From Strigamia acuminata (taxonomy: Eukaryota; Arthropoda; Chilopoda; Geophilomorpha; Linotaeniidae), in the NCBI GenBank assembly GCA_949358305.1, contig OX442315.1, forward strand, positions 11,186,427 to 11,250,426: DNA of 64,000 nucleotides, given 5' to 3'. The notes under the pieces were generated by a model. That model had not been told where the DNA came from. It ran no database searches and saw only the letters and a list, made by a program, of their open reading frames with translations. Positions 30,965-41,825 of this stretch are shown piece by piece. The translations under genes were made by a program, and so were the position numbers. Every line of letters begins with the position of its first letter. Positions within the stretch are counted from its first letter, which is position 1.

Positions 30965-31230
30965 TTAATCATTTTCCACATTTTTTCGCTGGTGTTAAAT
31001 GTTGAAACATTTTTGCTTGCGTTGAATGTTTTTTCCACCCATATTCGCTCATGTGAATTGTTTTTTCACGTTTTGAATGATTTTTCACTTATTTTTACCC
31101 ATATTTCACACTCTAATGTCCTGTGGTATTACGCATCCGGTTCAAATAAAGTCGGCATTCACAAAGCACTGTGTTCACTTTTTTCCTCACACTTAATGAG
31201 TGAGTAAACCTCGCTCCTACTCTCCTACAC

Positions 31231-31232
31231 AA

Positions 31233-31283
<51 letters not shown>

Positions 31284-31284
31284 A
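31231..31284. repeat. (AAAT)n microsatellite
   Basis: About 13-14 uninterrupted copies of a 4-bp AAAT-type unit. Confidence 0.95.
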
Positions 31285-32160
31285 CACCTCGCATAAGCTT
31301 ACCTACAAGCACACCCCCAAGCGGCCACTTATGATAATACAAACAACAACACTACATTTGTTTTTTGTACGTTTTTAAATCTTTTGGTTTGAGACTTTTT
31401 ATCTTCATATCAGTTACGGCAATGACGTGATTCTCTGTTTGCCGTCGGAGCTTACTATGACGATCGCAATCAAAACATTACCATAAAGTTACTACCATAG
31501 TAAAGCTCCCACGACGATCGGAATCAAGACATCCTGGCCAAATGACCAAATGACCAAATGACAGAAACTGTGAAAAAACAATTAAAACGATTGGAAACGT
31601 GTGTAACACGATTCAAAACGGGTGAAAATGAGTGAAAAAATTTTCAAAACCAGCAGACTTGAGCTCACTAGTTTTGGTATAAAAAATACCAATTGAAGCT
31701 GTTTTGCACGTTAATTCCATCGAAAAGTTTATGTATTATCCGAAAAAAATCAATTTCTAAAACTAAGAGAATAATTCAGCATGAGCTCAATTATTAAAAA
31801 TTGTGGGCTGAATGTGCTTATTGTTAGCAGACTAGAACTCAATTGGTTTAGGGTTAAACCGTATCGACGAGAGTGCTGTGAGGATGGTGGTATCTGGCGC
31901 TCCATTTTAACCCTTGCTGAATTTATGGAAATTAATAAGAGATTAGCATATTTAAAACATATTTAAAATTCCAACACCTTGCTTTGAGTTGAATGAAAAC
32001 TATTTCAAAAAATTGGTGGCTCATTGAGCTCATTGCTAGCAGACTGATTCAAATTCCATAAATTCAGTTAGGGTTAACATACCAGCTTCACACACCTCTA
32101 TAATTTCCTAGTCTTTCAACTGCATAATAGTGGTGTACAGTACCACATATAAATACCTAA
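31285..32160. other. Non-coding upstream region of the NACHT gene
   Basis: AT-rich; no gene. Short direct repeats (CAAATGACCAAATGACC near 31540; two CTCAATTATTAAAAATTG/CATTGAGCTCATTG-like blocks at about 31790 and 32025 with AGCAGACT). Likely holds the promoter and 5' exons of the NACHT gene, which I cannot place. Confidence 0.35.
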
Positions 32161-32199
32161 GAATGCATTTAAAATGTTTCAGATATTACTCTGCACGCT

Positions 32200-33855
32200 A
32201 TGGATGCAAATACTAGTGGTAGTGATAGAACAAATTCTCGTGACCAGTGTGATGGCAGAGGATATGCAAATTATAACATTGAAGGAAAGAATGTAACGCC
32301 TACAACATATATTATAAATTACAACATACAGACACAAGCAGAAGGTTCGTATTTTCTGTTCACTATTGGTAATGTACAAAAATTATTACTCCATAATTAT
32401 GATTTTACAAATGTGAACTGTAGAAATCACTAAAATTTCTTATTATTTATAGCAACCACTAGTGAACCGACACAAGAGATCAGCCATTGTTGTAATGAAC
32501 AATGTGATATTCTCAAAGAAAAACTTCGAGTATTCTACTCCACGTTAAAATTACCAAAAGTTGCATGGTTGAAACAAGGTTCCGAGTTGTCATTAGTGAA
32601 GCATTTTGTCGAACTTCAACTCAACGATTCAAAAGATTGTATACGGATTGAACAGATTTTCGACTCCGTCAATGGTAAAAAACCACTCAGAATTCTGATT
32701 GAATGTCAGCCTGGATTTGGAAAAACAACGCTGGCGACGAAAATCACGTATGATTGGGCAATGAACAAAGAATTCACCAACTTCAAATTTGTTTTCTATA
32801 TACCATTGCGGGAACTGCACCAACGAACTGTAAACAATGCAATTATGGAAATCGGAAAACGATGTGATTACCAAGGAAATGTCAATCTTGTACAAATACT
32901 GACCAGACACAAGGATGAAATTCTCTTTGTATTTGATGGTTTAGATGAATTATCATTAGAAGACCGATATGAAACAATGCAAGTATTATACAAGCAAATA
33001 TACAGCAATTCAACAGTACTTGCCTTGTGTAGAATGGACTCATTCAAGTTAACTGAAAGTGAACATGCTAAATTATTCGGGCAAACTAACCACAGTTATG
33101 AGTTTTGCGACAAGCGGATCAGCATATTGGGGATTGAGAGCATCGCAAGCAAAAAAGAATTTCTGAAAAAATTCTTCCCCGAACAAAATGTCAATGATAT
33201 AATCGAACGTTTGTCCTCGCAGTTGAAGTTGTTCAATTCTCCTTTGTATCTAATGATGTTACCGATAATCATGGAAAACGACAAAGATTTTGGACGTTTC
33301 TCATCCAAAACGGACTTGTACAAGAAGCTATTTAATTCCATTCTCAGACACACTTGTGTAAAACGTGGAATTATAGACACCAATAGTGATTTTGACCTAT
33401 TTAATTCCAATTCATCACCGGAGAGAATTCGGGGACAAATTACACGATTTGGGGAACTATGCATTGAAAAAATATTCCATAGTGATTTGAAGTTTGATCC
33501 AGATGATCTAACGAAGGAGATTTATCAACTCGGACTGTTAGCCAAACATGAGGAAGTGACTTTTTTTACATCCAGAAATCATTACGAAGTATTTCATTTG
33601 TCTATCATGGAGTTTGCAGCTGCCTTTGCTCTTTCAATTAACTTAAAATCCAACAAATCTGGACTCATAAAAAGCATTCTGGAATCAGTTGTAAATCTAT
33701 TCATCACAACCAGAGGGACATCTCTGATATTGCCTTTTGTCTTCAGTTTAATGGGAGATAACTTGGATGTTCTGCTCATGAAAATCGAATCAGTCAGTCC
33801 ATATTTCTGTTTAGATTTTAATTTCACTAAGAAAGTAATTACAGAATTTCTGTTG
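32200..33855 (+). CDS. NACHT-domain (NLR-type) ATPase, 3' end lost to a retroelement fragment
   Basis: Exon 32200-32344 (acceptor TTTCAG upstream, donor GAAG/GTTCGT) joins exon 32453 onward in phase 1. The long exon encodes a STAND NTPase: Walker A ECQPGFGKTT, Walker B EILFVFDGLDEL with the extra acidic residues typical of NACHT, a sensor-like VLALCRMDS, and a winged-helix/superhelical region ending ITEFLLEW. NACHT proteins oligomerise on ligand sensing in innate immunity. The N-terminal 65-70 residues are not a recognisable CARD, PYD or death domain. After about 33855 the frame runs into a Gypsy gag fragment and stops at 33904-33906, so no LRR-type sensor follows. A similar C-terminal coding segment lies at 60694-62014. 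The true 5' start is uncertain because the reading frame is open into the acceptor. Confidence 0.75.
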
Positions 33856-34200
33856 GAATGGTCGGAAATAAGATACAGTGGACAGCATTGTCCAATTTTG
33901 GAATAGAAAACAGCAACCTATGTACGCTAAATGCCACGGTAGCGGTAAGCAGGGACACAACAAGCCCGCTTGCAAGTCGACAGTTAGCTTGACGCCACTA
34001 CACACTATCGTCACCCCGCACGATGTTGCGTTTTACTCTGTCCACACGAGGAAGACGAATATGGAAGCCGATTATGATGAATTGCGACTCATTAAATCGC
34101 TTCACACCATTGTGAACATTGCTGGTGTCGATTTACCAATGGAAATTGAAACTGGAGCTGGTGCTTCAATTGTGAATTTAGAAACATATAGTATATATAC
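33856..34200 (+). pseudogene. Gypsy gag zinc-knuckle and protease fragment joined to the NACHT gene, copy 1
   Basis: Out of frame with the NACHT ORF. A frame from 33878 reads FWNRKQQPMYAKCHGSGKQG and HNKPACKS (a CCHC knuckle with its second Cys changed to Ser), then VNIAGVDLPMEIETGAGASI, a retropepsin flap and active-site region in which DTG has become ETG. This is a broken piece of a Gypsy-like element and is repeated at 37431-37771 with a better knuckle (CHRCGKQGHNKPAC). Confidence 0.65.
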
Positions 34201-34485
34201 AGGGTGCTCTAAAAGTCTGTACTCCTCCAAATATTTCCTGAGCAATTGCATCTAGGCCAATTTTGATGAAGCAATCGTATAGTAAGTTGGGTGAGAGCAA
34301 TCCAATGACGTCATCAAATTTTACCTTGAAGGTCATTTTCAAGGTCATTCACTTGCTAACTTCTAAACCAATCAGGTTAGAGCAAAAAAGTCAATTACAA
34401 AATTGTAGAGCACCATCAAATTAGTACTATCCAATTTATCTTAGTCACCTTAAGTTAAATGTTTTCGTTCTAAAAAGGAAACAAA
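34201..34485. mobile_element. One arm of a mariner-type MITE relative
   Basis: Starts TACAGGGTGCTCTAAAAGTCTG after a TATATA run. It shares blocks with the MITE at 41826 (CAAGGTCATTCAC, GTTAGAGCAAAAAAGTCAATTA, TTGTAGAGCA-CATC) but is diverged. No opposite end was found nearby. Confidence 0.45.
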
Positions 34486-34750
34486 TCAGAAAAAAAATCA
34501 GCAAAATGGAATTTTTTATTCTTGTGAAAAAAAATTATTGAGGCATTAAAAAACAATAGTGATTTTTCTTGTGTACTTGCATGATAATGCAAATTTGAAT
34601 ACATTTATTTACGAAATTCAGTACTTTTGTAGTAGAAATTTAAGTTTTGCCATAATGGCAGGCTCTATTTCAGCCCGACCATGATGACATCTTTCCTCCA
34701 TGTGAATAGATACGCAAATCTATCTATTTCGGAGCTCAAAGACGCCCATC

Positions 34751-37093
34751 ACACTGCAAAAAATATTAGATTTTATGATTGATATACATAAATAAATATA
34801 TTGTAAACAATATGATTTAATCATTGTAAATCATGTTTATCAAGATTGTTTGATCTAATATTTATCATTGCGTTTACAAGTTTTAAAAGGACCACTTTAC
34901 AATCCATATTAACATTGCATTTACTTTTGTGTATCAAGATTTTTTCTATATATTTATGAAAGATTTTCATACTGTTTAATTAAGCTTTATAATAATTTTA
35001 TCATTTGATTTAACTTTATTTATTTTTTTGTGTAACAGATTTATCAATTGTTTTAAATAACATTTAAGTGAATTGTGTTATAGTTTTATCATCAATTTTA
35101 AAATGCTTTTTCTAAGATTTTAACTTTGTTTATCAATAGTTTTGTTTTATATTATATTAGTAATAAATGTAAATAAAGTAAAAGCTGATTTTATTAATGA
35201 TAATGAAATCATCAAGTAAATAAATTGATAAATTACAAAAAACATATTATAAAATTCTAGTGTAAATCAATATAAAATTTTCATTTCATTCAAAGGTTAA
35301 GAAACAAGTAATCACAAAATTATATACATGAATAATAATAATCATTAGTTTAAAAAAAATTACACAAATAATAGCTGAATGAAATAAAATTCCAAATATA
35401 ATTAGTAAAATTGGTAAAAAGGTCCTCACAAAATTATTTTTAAAAAACTTAAAATCAATGTTACAACTTTGAACAATTTAATAATGGAATAAATTTATTC
35501 AATTATTATACATAAATCCAAAAAATTATTTTTTTGAAAAATGAATTTTGTGGAATGGTAGGCTCTTGAAGTTAAATCTGAAGCCAAGCCAAACCCAACA
35601 TTCATTTGTTGTAGTATAAATTATTTGGTAGACTCCTGAATAATCTGAAGTCCAGTCAAACATACAGTATACTACACTTCATACTAGTATACTACAACTT
35701 CATAGAGTATAGAACCAAAAGTTACTCTATGCCCAACTTGCTTTGTATCCGACAATTTGAGAATTGAATACATTTGCTTCATTTGAATTTCCCTCCGCGT
35801 TGGCTTGCCATAGATCGTTGTATCGGCTTTCGAGTTATCCTTGGCCAACTTACTGCACAAATGCCTGCAAATCAAACTTTAATCTTTTTAGGTACACCTT
35901 TCATAGTGTTTCCGTGCATTTACGCACCTTACGCGGTCGACTGACGGCTACTGCATCGCCCAAACCCGCGGCATCGTTGCACCCGCCGTCCTCCAAGTCG
36001 GCTGCTTTTCGCGCCTGTCGCGCACTCGCTCCTGGAGCGATCTTTTTGTCCCGCTCCAAAGTCGTTGTCGCGGATAAAGGTCGCTGCTGAGGCCTTTTAA
36101 CCACTGCAAAGGGGTTATTCGGCACCCTTCTCTCGTTTCCGCCCCTTGTTTGACCAGATCTCGGACCCCACAGTTCGATATCGGCGTCGCAAGAGGCATT
36201 TAGCTGTACTGCGCCTGGCAACGCCGCCATTTTGAACGACCTTGGTCGTTTCCCAACTCGTTTTTAGATTGTTTCGACTTTTCGCCTAATTTACTAGTAA
36301 TTCGAACTCTCTTCCGCCGTGTTAGCATTTATTTAAATACTAATCGCTTATTTGTCCGTTCTAAAAAGCCTTCACTTCGATCAAAACAAGTCATGTGACT
36401 CCAGCACCTTCGCTTCGGTTCGTTTCGCCTGCCAACTAGGTTTTAGCACTACCGGAGTAGCTCACCACGTTCTAACGTGCATTTCTGCCCGTTTTGGTTT
36501 GTTTTTGGTCTGTTTGACCACTCCTAAACGTTTGAAGAGGTTCCTAAACCTCTCGTCGGGTCTTTCCCGGAGGTTTGGCGGCCTTAATTGTCGTTTTCAA
36601 CGTTTGGATCGCGCATCCCGCCTCGCGTCGGGTTTTAGTAGCCGCACGACCCGACTCCTCTCGTCTGCTCGCCCTTTGAGTTTGTTTTTTACACTAATTT
36701 ACGTGAATAAACGGTTTTTGGGGAATTTTGGGATTACTACTAGTTTGATTTAATTAATCAATATTGTGTTTTCAGAGCTCGTAGTTGAGTTTAACTTAAG
36801 TTTGGATGTTTTATTGATTCTGTATTGTGTTGAAGCCCAACCGTTTTTTTGTCGTTTTTACAACATATTTTATCATTGCATAAATATAAATATTTACAGT
36901 TAGTTAAACATGTGAAAACTAAATGAAAATCCTTATGTTTAGCCAATACAGAAAATTAATTTATAAATACATGGTAAATGAAATATTTACCTATAGATTT
37001 ATCATTACATTTAAAATAATTGATTATACTAATATTTATCATTATTTTTAAAATATATTTAATTTTGAAAATCAGATCTTTTTTTGCAGTGTC
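34751..37093. mobile_element. 2.3-kb DNA-transposon-like element with TIR ACACTGCAAAAAA and a GC-rich core
   Basis: The left end ACACTGCAAAAAATATTAG and the inverted right end GACACTGCAAAAAAAGATC (read on the minus strand) bracket AT-rich arms sharing AATGATAAATATT-type blocks. The core (35640-36760) is much more GC-rich and looks like captured host DNA. No transposase seen; a target duplication was not found. Confidence 0.4.
35684..36230 (-). other. Possible captured gene fragment in the GC-rich core
   Basis: Minus-strand open frames of 109 residues (36230-35901, MAALPGAVQLNASCDADIEL...) and about 60 residues (35875-35684, CSKLAKDNSKADTTIYGKPT...) are separated by possible donor AAG/GTGCGTAA and acceptor TTTGCAG, but phases do not join cleanly. 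Composition contrasts with the AT-rich surroundings. I do not recognise the protein. Confidence 0.3.
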
Positions 37094-37127
37094 AACTCTG
37101 ATATTATTTTAGGGCTTCACAGCCAAA

Positions 37128-37430
37128 CATGAGGAAGTGACTTTTTTACATCCAGAAATCATTACAAAGTATTTCATTTGTCTATCATGGAGTTTGCAGC
37201 TGCCTTTGCTCTTTCAATTAACTTAAAATCCAACAAATCTGAACTCATAAAAAGCATTCTGGAATCAGTTGTAAATCTTTTCATCACTAACATCTCTGAT
37301 ATTGCCTTTTGTCTTCAGTTTAATGGGAGATAACTTGGATGTTCTGCTCATGAAAATCGAGTCAGTCAGTCTATATATCTGTTTAGATTTTAATTTCACT
37401 GAGAAAGTAATTGTAGAATTTCTGGTGGAA
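37128..37430 (+). pseudogene. Duplicated NACHT 3' tail, broken
   Basis: Nearly the same as 33539-33855 (GCCAAACATGAGGAAGTGAC, then GAATCAGTTGTAAATCTTTTC and so on). A base is missing in the TTTTTT run, a GAGGGACA-region deletion is present, and other indels break the frame. It continues into the same Gypsy fragment as copy 1, so the NACHT-Gypsy junction existed before the duplication. Confidence 0.8.
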
Positions 37431-37771
37431 TGGTGGAAATAAGATACAGTGGACAGCGCTGTCGTTTTTGGAATAGAAAACAGCAACCAACAAACGCTAA
37501 ATGCCACAGGTGCGGTAAGCAGGGACACAACAAGCCCGCTTGCAAGTCGACAGTTAGCTTGATGCTGCTGCACACTATCGTTACCCCGCGTGATGTTGCG
37601 TTTTACTATGTCCACACGAGGAAGACGAATATGGAAGCCGATTATGGTGAATTGCGACTCATTAAATCGCTTCACACCATTGTGAACATTGCTGGTGTCA
37701 ATTTACCAATGGAAATCGAGACTGGAGCTGGTGCTTCAATTGTGAATTTAGAAACATATAGTATATATATA
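37431..37771 (+). pseudogene. Gypsy gag zinc-knuckle and protease fragment, copy 2
   Basis: The frame from 37430 reads RYSGQRCRFWNRKQQPTN, a complete CCHC knuckle CHRCGKQGHNKPAC, and the retropepsin-like VNIAGVNLPMEIETGAG. It ends in the same GTATATATA run as copy 1, where a different MITE has inserted. Confidence 0.65.
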
Positions 37772-38057
37772 CATACAGGGTAGTGCAGAAAGTCTGGTTC
37801 ACAGTAAATAATTCCCAAACTATTCTACATGTTGATTCAGCAAAATGATTGTTAAGGTAGTATGTCGGGGGAAATCCAATTATGACATCCAACTTGACCT
37901 CAGAAGTCATCTTCAAGGTCATCCATATTGTAACTCGAGAACCGTGACAGTTAGAGCAAAAAAGTGAATTAGAAAGTTGTAGAGCATCATCCAATTAATC
38001 TAGAACTGTTCTTAAAAAAATTATTTCTTAGGGAAGTGGACAGGATCAAACTACTCA

Positions 38058-41000
38058 GTGGAACTGCCGTGGATCGTGAACAGCAACGAGTTGGACGACA
38101 ACTATCGAGGCGCCGAACAACGTATCATGTCACTAATCCGTCGTTTCAGAAAACAACCCAACTTGTACCTGGAATACAAAAAGGTCATCGACGAGCAGCT
38201 GAGATCAGGCATCGTTGAAGAAATTCCAAACCAAACGGCGACAGGACCCATTTACTACATGCCACACAGCCCAGTCATCAAGGAAGAACGAGTAACCACG
38301 AAATTGAGAGTTGTATTTGATGCATCTTCACATCGGAAAGGACATCTCTCCTTGAACGATTGCTTGTCAAAAGGTATCAATTTTTTGCCGTCATTAATAT
38401 TTGTGCTGTTGGGATTTCGTCTTGGAAGAGTGGCCATAGTGGGAGACATCAAGAAAGCGTTTCACATGATTGAAATCGCCTTGAAGGACCGTGACGCAAC
38501 GAGATTCTTCTGGATCGATGAACACTGGGACGGCGTAGGAAAAGCACTGCTGAAAATACTACGACAAACTCGAGTATTATTTGGCGCTACTCCGACCCCA
38601 TTTCTGTTGAGCGCGACCATCCGACACCACCTGCGCAAATTCGAGAAACAGTACCCCAACACTGTGAAGTTGCTGTTGCAATGCCTGTACGTGGACGACT
38701 TCATCTCTTCACTCAAAAACGACGCTGAAGCACTGGTAACATTCCAACAGGCTAATCTGATTTTTGTAGCAGCCGGCATGGAACTCGCCAAGTGGCAGAC
38801 CAATTCGCCAGAACTAAAAACAAAATTTCGCGAGGAAAATCCCACTGACTCTCAGCTGATGTCAGATGAAGAGACCAAAGTGTTGGGAGTCAAGTGGAAC
38901 CCAAACTCGGACGAATTGAGTCTGGCGGTCGAAGAAAATTGCCCATCTTGCAAGAAAACAACAAAAAGGGAAGTAATAAAAATAACGTCTCAAATATTCG
39001 ACCCTTTAGGATTTGCCACGCCATTCACGGTGACTGCACGAATGTTCTTCCAATCCCTGTGGCTCAAGAACCTGCCATGGGACGACGAATTAGGCAGCAA
39101 ATTGCTCACTGACTGGAAAAAATGGACCAACCAAATTCCCACGTTAAGACACATTCAAGTTCCACGATGGTTAGGATTGGACGAATTTGACCAGTGTGAA
39201 GTGCACATATTTTGCGACGCGAGTCCAAAGGCATACGGGGCGGTGGCCTATATACAGAACAGTACTGGTGATTTGATTGAAACGAATTTTATAATTTCAA
39301 AGTGTCGTGTAGCTCCTGTCAAACCACTAACTCTACCAAAACTCGAACTCATGGGAGCATTGATTGCTGTGCGCCTCTCCGACCAAATTAAGGAGTTGGT
39401 GACGCCAGGTGAAATGTTTTTTTGGACAGATTCGCAAATATGCCTCCACTGGATTGGAAACACGTCCAAACGACCACCAACCTTCGTACATAATCGAGTT
39501 TTGGAGATAAGGGAGAAGTCAAGGATTGAAGAGTGGAAACACGTGCCTGGAATTGAAAATCCAGCTGACCGCCTAACGAGGGGAATGGACGCAGAAGCAA
39601 TGATTTCCGACCGACTTTGGTGGCAAGGGCCAGATTGGCTGCGTGGAAGCCGCCAGAATTGGCCAAAGGTGCTGCCAGATACAGTCGAGGAGCGAGACGA
39701 TGAGGAAACTGCAGAAATTCACGTCGAGGCGGTGCAGACAACAACAATTAATATTTTTCCGTTTGACAGGTTTGGATCGCTGTCAAAGGCAATCCGAACA
39801 CTGGCATGGGTTTTCAGGTTTGCAGACAATGCTGGGAAACGACAAACAGATGCCAGCCAACGCGATCGAAGTCCATTGAGGGCAGCCGAGCTGAAACGTG
39901 CGAAACTCAGCTTAATTGGAATCGCACAAACAGAAGTTTATGGCCGAGAAATCGAAAGGATGAAAGATGGCAAGCCAGTTCATGGAGAATCGAAGCTGCG
40001 AGACCTGAATCCACGACTAAACGAAATGGGACTGATTGAGCTGCGGAATAGACTGCATGAATCGCGAGACTTGCCCACCGCAACACAACCTTTGATTTTG
40101 CCCCCTAAACACAAACTGACTGAACTAATTTTGCAATTCTCACATTTACAGGTCTTCCATTGCGGACTGACATCCACGCTATCCAAATTTCGGGAAAACT
40201 ACTGGACTCCATCCGCAAGGAGGACCTTGAAGACCATGTTGGATCGTTGCGTCGTCTGCAAAAGGATCAACGGACGATTGATGCGGGAAGTGCCAGGCGC
40301 CCTCCCAGCCGACAGGACGTCAAAAACCCAACCTTTTGTAGTCACCGGAGTCGACTTCGCGGGACCAATAATAGTGAAGGGACGGAAAACTAAAGCGTAC
40401 GTAGCTGTATTTACATGTGCAACGATTCGAGCCGTCCACTTGGAATTGGTGCCCTCGCTAGCAACAACAGACTTTTTGGGGGCGTTCGAGCGTTTTATTG
40501 GTCGCCGAGGGCTCCCGAAGACGATGTATAGCGACAACGGGACTACATTCCACCGCGCCCACAAAGAACTCGCCTCACTCTTAAACCACACAAAGGACGA
40601 GACGTTTCGAAATTACTTGGCGCAAAAGGGCATCGATTGGAAGTTCATTGTCGAAAACGGACCGTGGTGGGGCGGGTTCTGGGAGAGGATGGTGCAAACG
40701 GTCAAGAGATGTTTAAGGAAGGCTATCGGCTCGGCGCACTTGAACTTCTATCAACTCGGAACTTTTCTCGTGCAAACCGAAGCAGTCATAAATCGCAGAC
40801 CGATCACCTACGTGTATGACAACCCAAACGAAATTGAGCCACTTACGCCCGCGCACTTTTTGACCGGCGTGATGTTGACTCACCTACCTGACTCGGGAGC
40901 AACAGACAGCATCGAACCGACTCAGAAGGAGTTTGTTCGACAATGGCGCTACCAGCAACGCGTATTACTCTCGTTCTGGAATCGTTGGTCTCGGGAGTAT

Positions 41001-41255
41001 TTGACAGATTTAAAAATTCAAACGGGCAAACCAGGCGTGCAAGAACTCCAGTTGAACGACATCGTCATAATCGAAGAGCCATTTAAACCACGCCTAAAAT
41101 GGAAAATGGGTCGAGTGGTCGAAGTTAAGCGAGGTCGGGATAACAAAATCAGATCGTGTGAAATGGTGCTCGCCAGTGGAGAAAAGATGCGTCGACCGAT
41201 ACAACGTCTTGTGCGTTTGGAAGTGGAGCCAGTCAACCCCCGCCCGGCAGTGTGA
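38058..41255 (+). CDS. pol: BEL/Pao-type Pol (RT, RNase H, integrase), gag and protease missing
   Basis: Uninterrupted frame of 1065 residues. RT: KLRVVFDASS near 83-91, GDIKKAFHMI near 129-138, YVDDFISS at 211-218, the characteristic BEL/Pao YVDD. The LGVKWN and SQIFDPLGFATPF motifs follow. RNase H starts HIFCDASPKAYGAVAY at about 383. Integrase has an H-C2 zinc region (RCVVCKRING), a core beginning VTGVDFAGP, then MYSDNGTTF and ENGPWWGGFWER. The BEL-type C-terminal domain contains RLKWKMGRVVEV. No Gag, protease or 5' LTR precedes it: the sequence changes to a MITE arm at about 38036. Open frame despite truncation suggests recent mobilisation or a recent rearrangement. The Met chosen is arbitrary. 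Confidence 0.93.
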   Translation: MELPWIVNSNELDDNYRGAEQRIMSLIRRFRKQPNLYLEYKKVIDEQLRSGIVEEIPNQTATGPIYYMPHSPVIKEERVTTKLRVVFDASSHRKGHLSLNDCLSKGINFLPSLIFVLLGFRLGRVAIVGDIKKAFHMIEIALKDRDATRFFWIDEHWDGVGKALLKILRQTRVLFGATPTPFLLSATIRHHLRKFEKQYPNTVKLLLQCLYVDDFISSLKNDAEALVTFQQANLIFVAAGMELAKWQTNSPELKTKFREENPTDSQLMSDEETKVLGVKWNPNSDELSLAVEENCPSCKKTTKREVIKITSQIFDPLGFATPFTVTARMFFQSLWLKNLPWDDELGSKLLTDWKKWTNQIPTLRHIQVPRWLGLDEFDQCEVHIFCDASPKAYGAVAYIQNSTGDLIETNFIISKCRVAPVKPLTLPKLELMGALIAVRLSDQIKELVTPGEMFFWTDSQICLHWIGNTSKRPPTFVHNRVLEIREKSRIEEWKHVPGIENPADRLTRGMDAEAMISDRLWWQGPDWLRGSRQNWPKVLPDTVEERDDEETAEIHVEAVQTTTINIFPFDRFGSLSKAIRTLAWVFRFADNAGKRQTDASQRDRSPLRAAELKRAKLSLIGIAQTEVYGREIERMKDGKPVHGESKLRDLNPRLNEMGLIELRNRLHESRDLPTATQPLILPPKHKLTELILQFSHLQVFHCGLTSTLSKFRENYWTPSARRTLKTMLDRCVVCKRINGRLMREVPGALPADRTSKTQPFVVTGVDFAGPIIVKGRKTKAYVAVFTCATIRAVHLELVPSLATTDFLGAFERFIGRRGLPKTMYSDNGTTFHRAHKELASLLNHTKDETFRNYLAQKGIDWKFIVENGPWWGGFWERMVQTVKRCLRKAIGSAHLNFYQLGTFLVQTEAVINRRPITYVYDNPNEIEPLTPAHFLTGVMLTHLPDSGATDSIEPTQKEFVRQWRYQQRVLLSFWNRWSREYLTDLKIQTGKPGVQELQLNDIVIIEEPFKPRLKWKMGRVVEVKRGRDNKIRSCEMVLASGEKMRRPIQRLVRLEVEPVNPRPAV

Positions 41256-41690
41256 AAATCGGATGATTTTACGAGTAAATTGTTGTCCTTTATTAATAAT
41301 TATGTTTAGTTTTATTATTCGATTTGTATTGTTGATTTTATATTTCCAATTTTACTTGTGAATTTTAATATTGAATTTGAGATTTGCCAATTTATTATAA
41401 TGTGTTTTTATTTCAATTTAGATGTATTGACTTGTTCTCTTATCATTGGAATGTTAAGCTTACTAATCTGTTTAAGAATGTTCTATTTCTCAGAAATTGT
41501 AAGCGCTCGCCATTGGTCTGCCGAGCGCGTCATTAGCATACCTCTACCTCGTGATTACTTGTGATTGGTTCTTCGAACTCGTCATTTACATCACCTGTTT
41601 CCTTTTTGTTTGAAATAAAATTAGTGTACTTTTATACCTTAAACTGTGTGGTAGTGCTTCCTTGAAACTCCAACGCCATTTTTCAACATT
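41253..41690 (+). repeat. Candidate single BEL/Pao LTR
   Basis: AT-rich stretch from TGTGAAAATCGGATG, just overlapping the pol stop, to TTTTTCAACA. It contains a poly(A)-type AATAAAAT near 41615 followed by a short GT-rich part, in keeping with U3-R-U5. No second copy in the window, so unproven. Confidence 0.35.
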
Positions 41691-41825
41691 CAACTTGACT
41701 TCAAGAAACATCATTTGTATCCAGAGAACTTTGGAAATTGATTGGTAAACTTCGAATAACTTTTTATTTACTTCAAGTTTAACAGGTTTGGAAATTATTT
41801 ACTGTGAACCAGACTTTCTGCACCA

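Larger units (their letters stand above)
37786..41822. mobile_element. 4.0-kb segment bounded by mariner-type TIRs and containing a BEL/Pao pol gene
   Basis: The left arm (37786-38036) starts CAGGGTAGTGCAGAAAGTCT; the right end (41780-41822) ends AGACTTTCTGCACCACCCT, the inverted form. Both sides abut TA. The left arm matches the complete MITE at 41826-42596 up to TTCTTAGGGAA and then switches to BEL/Pao sequence. Capture of the retroelement by the DNA transposon, or insertion followed by deletion, are both possible. Confidence 0.5.

Noticed and set aside
36352-36753. 133-codon plus-strand frame in the GC-rich core
   Set aside because: Composition-driven; no start context or homology, and it overlaps a likely promoter/CpG-like area of the captured fragment.
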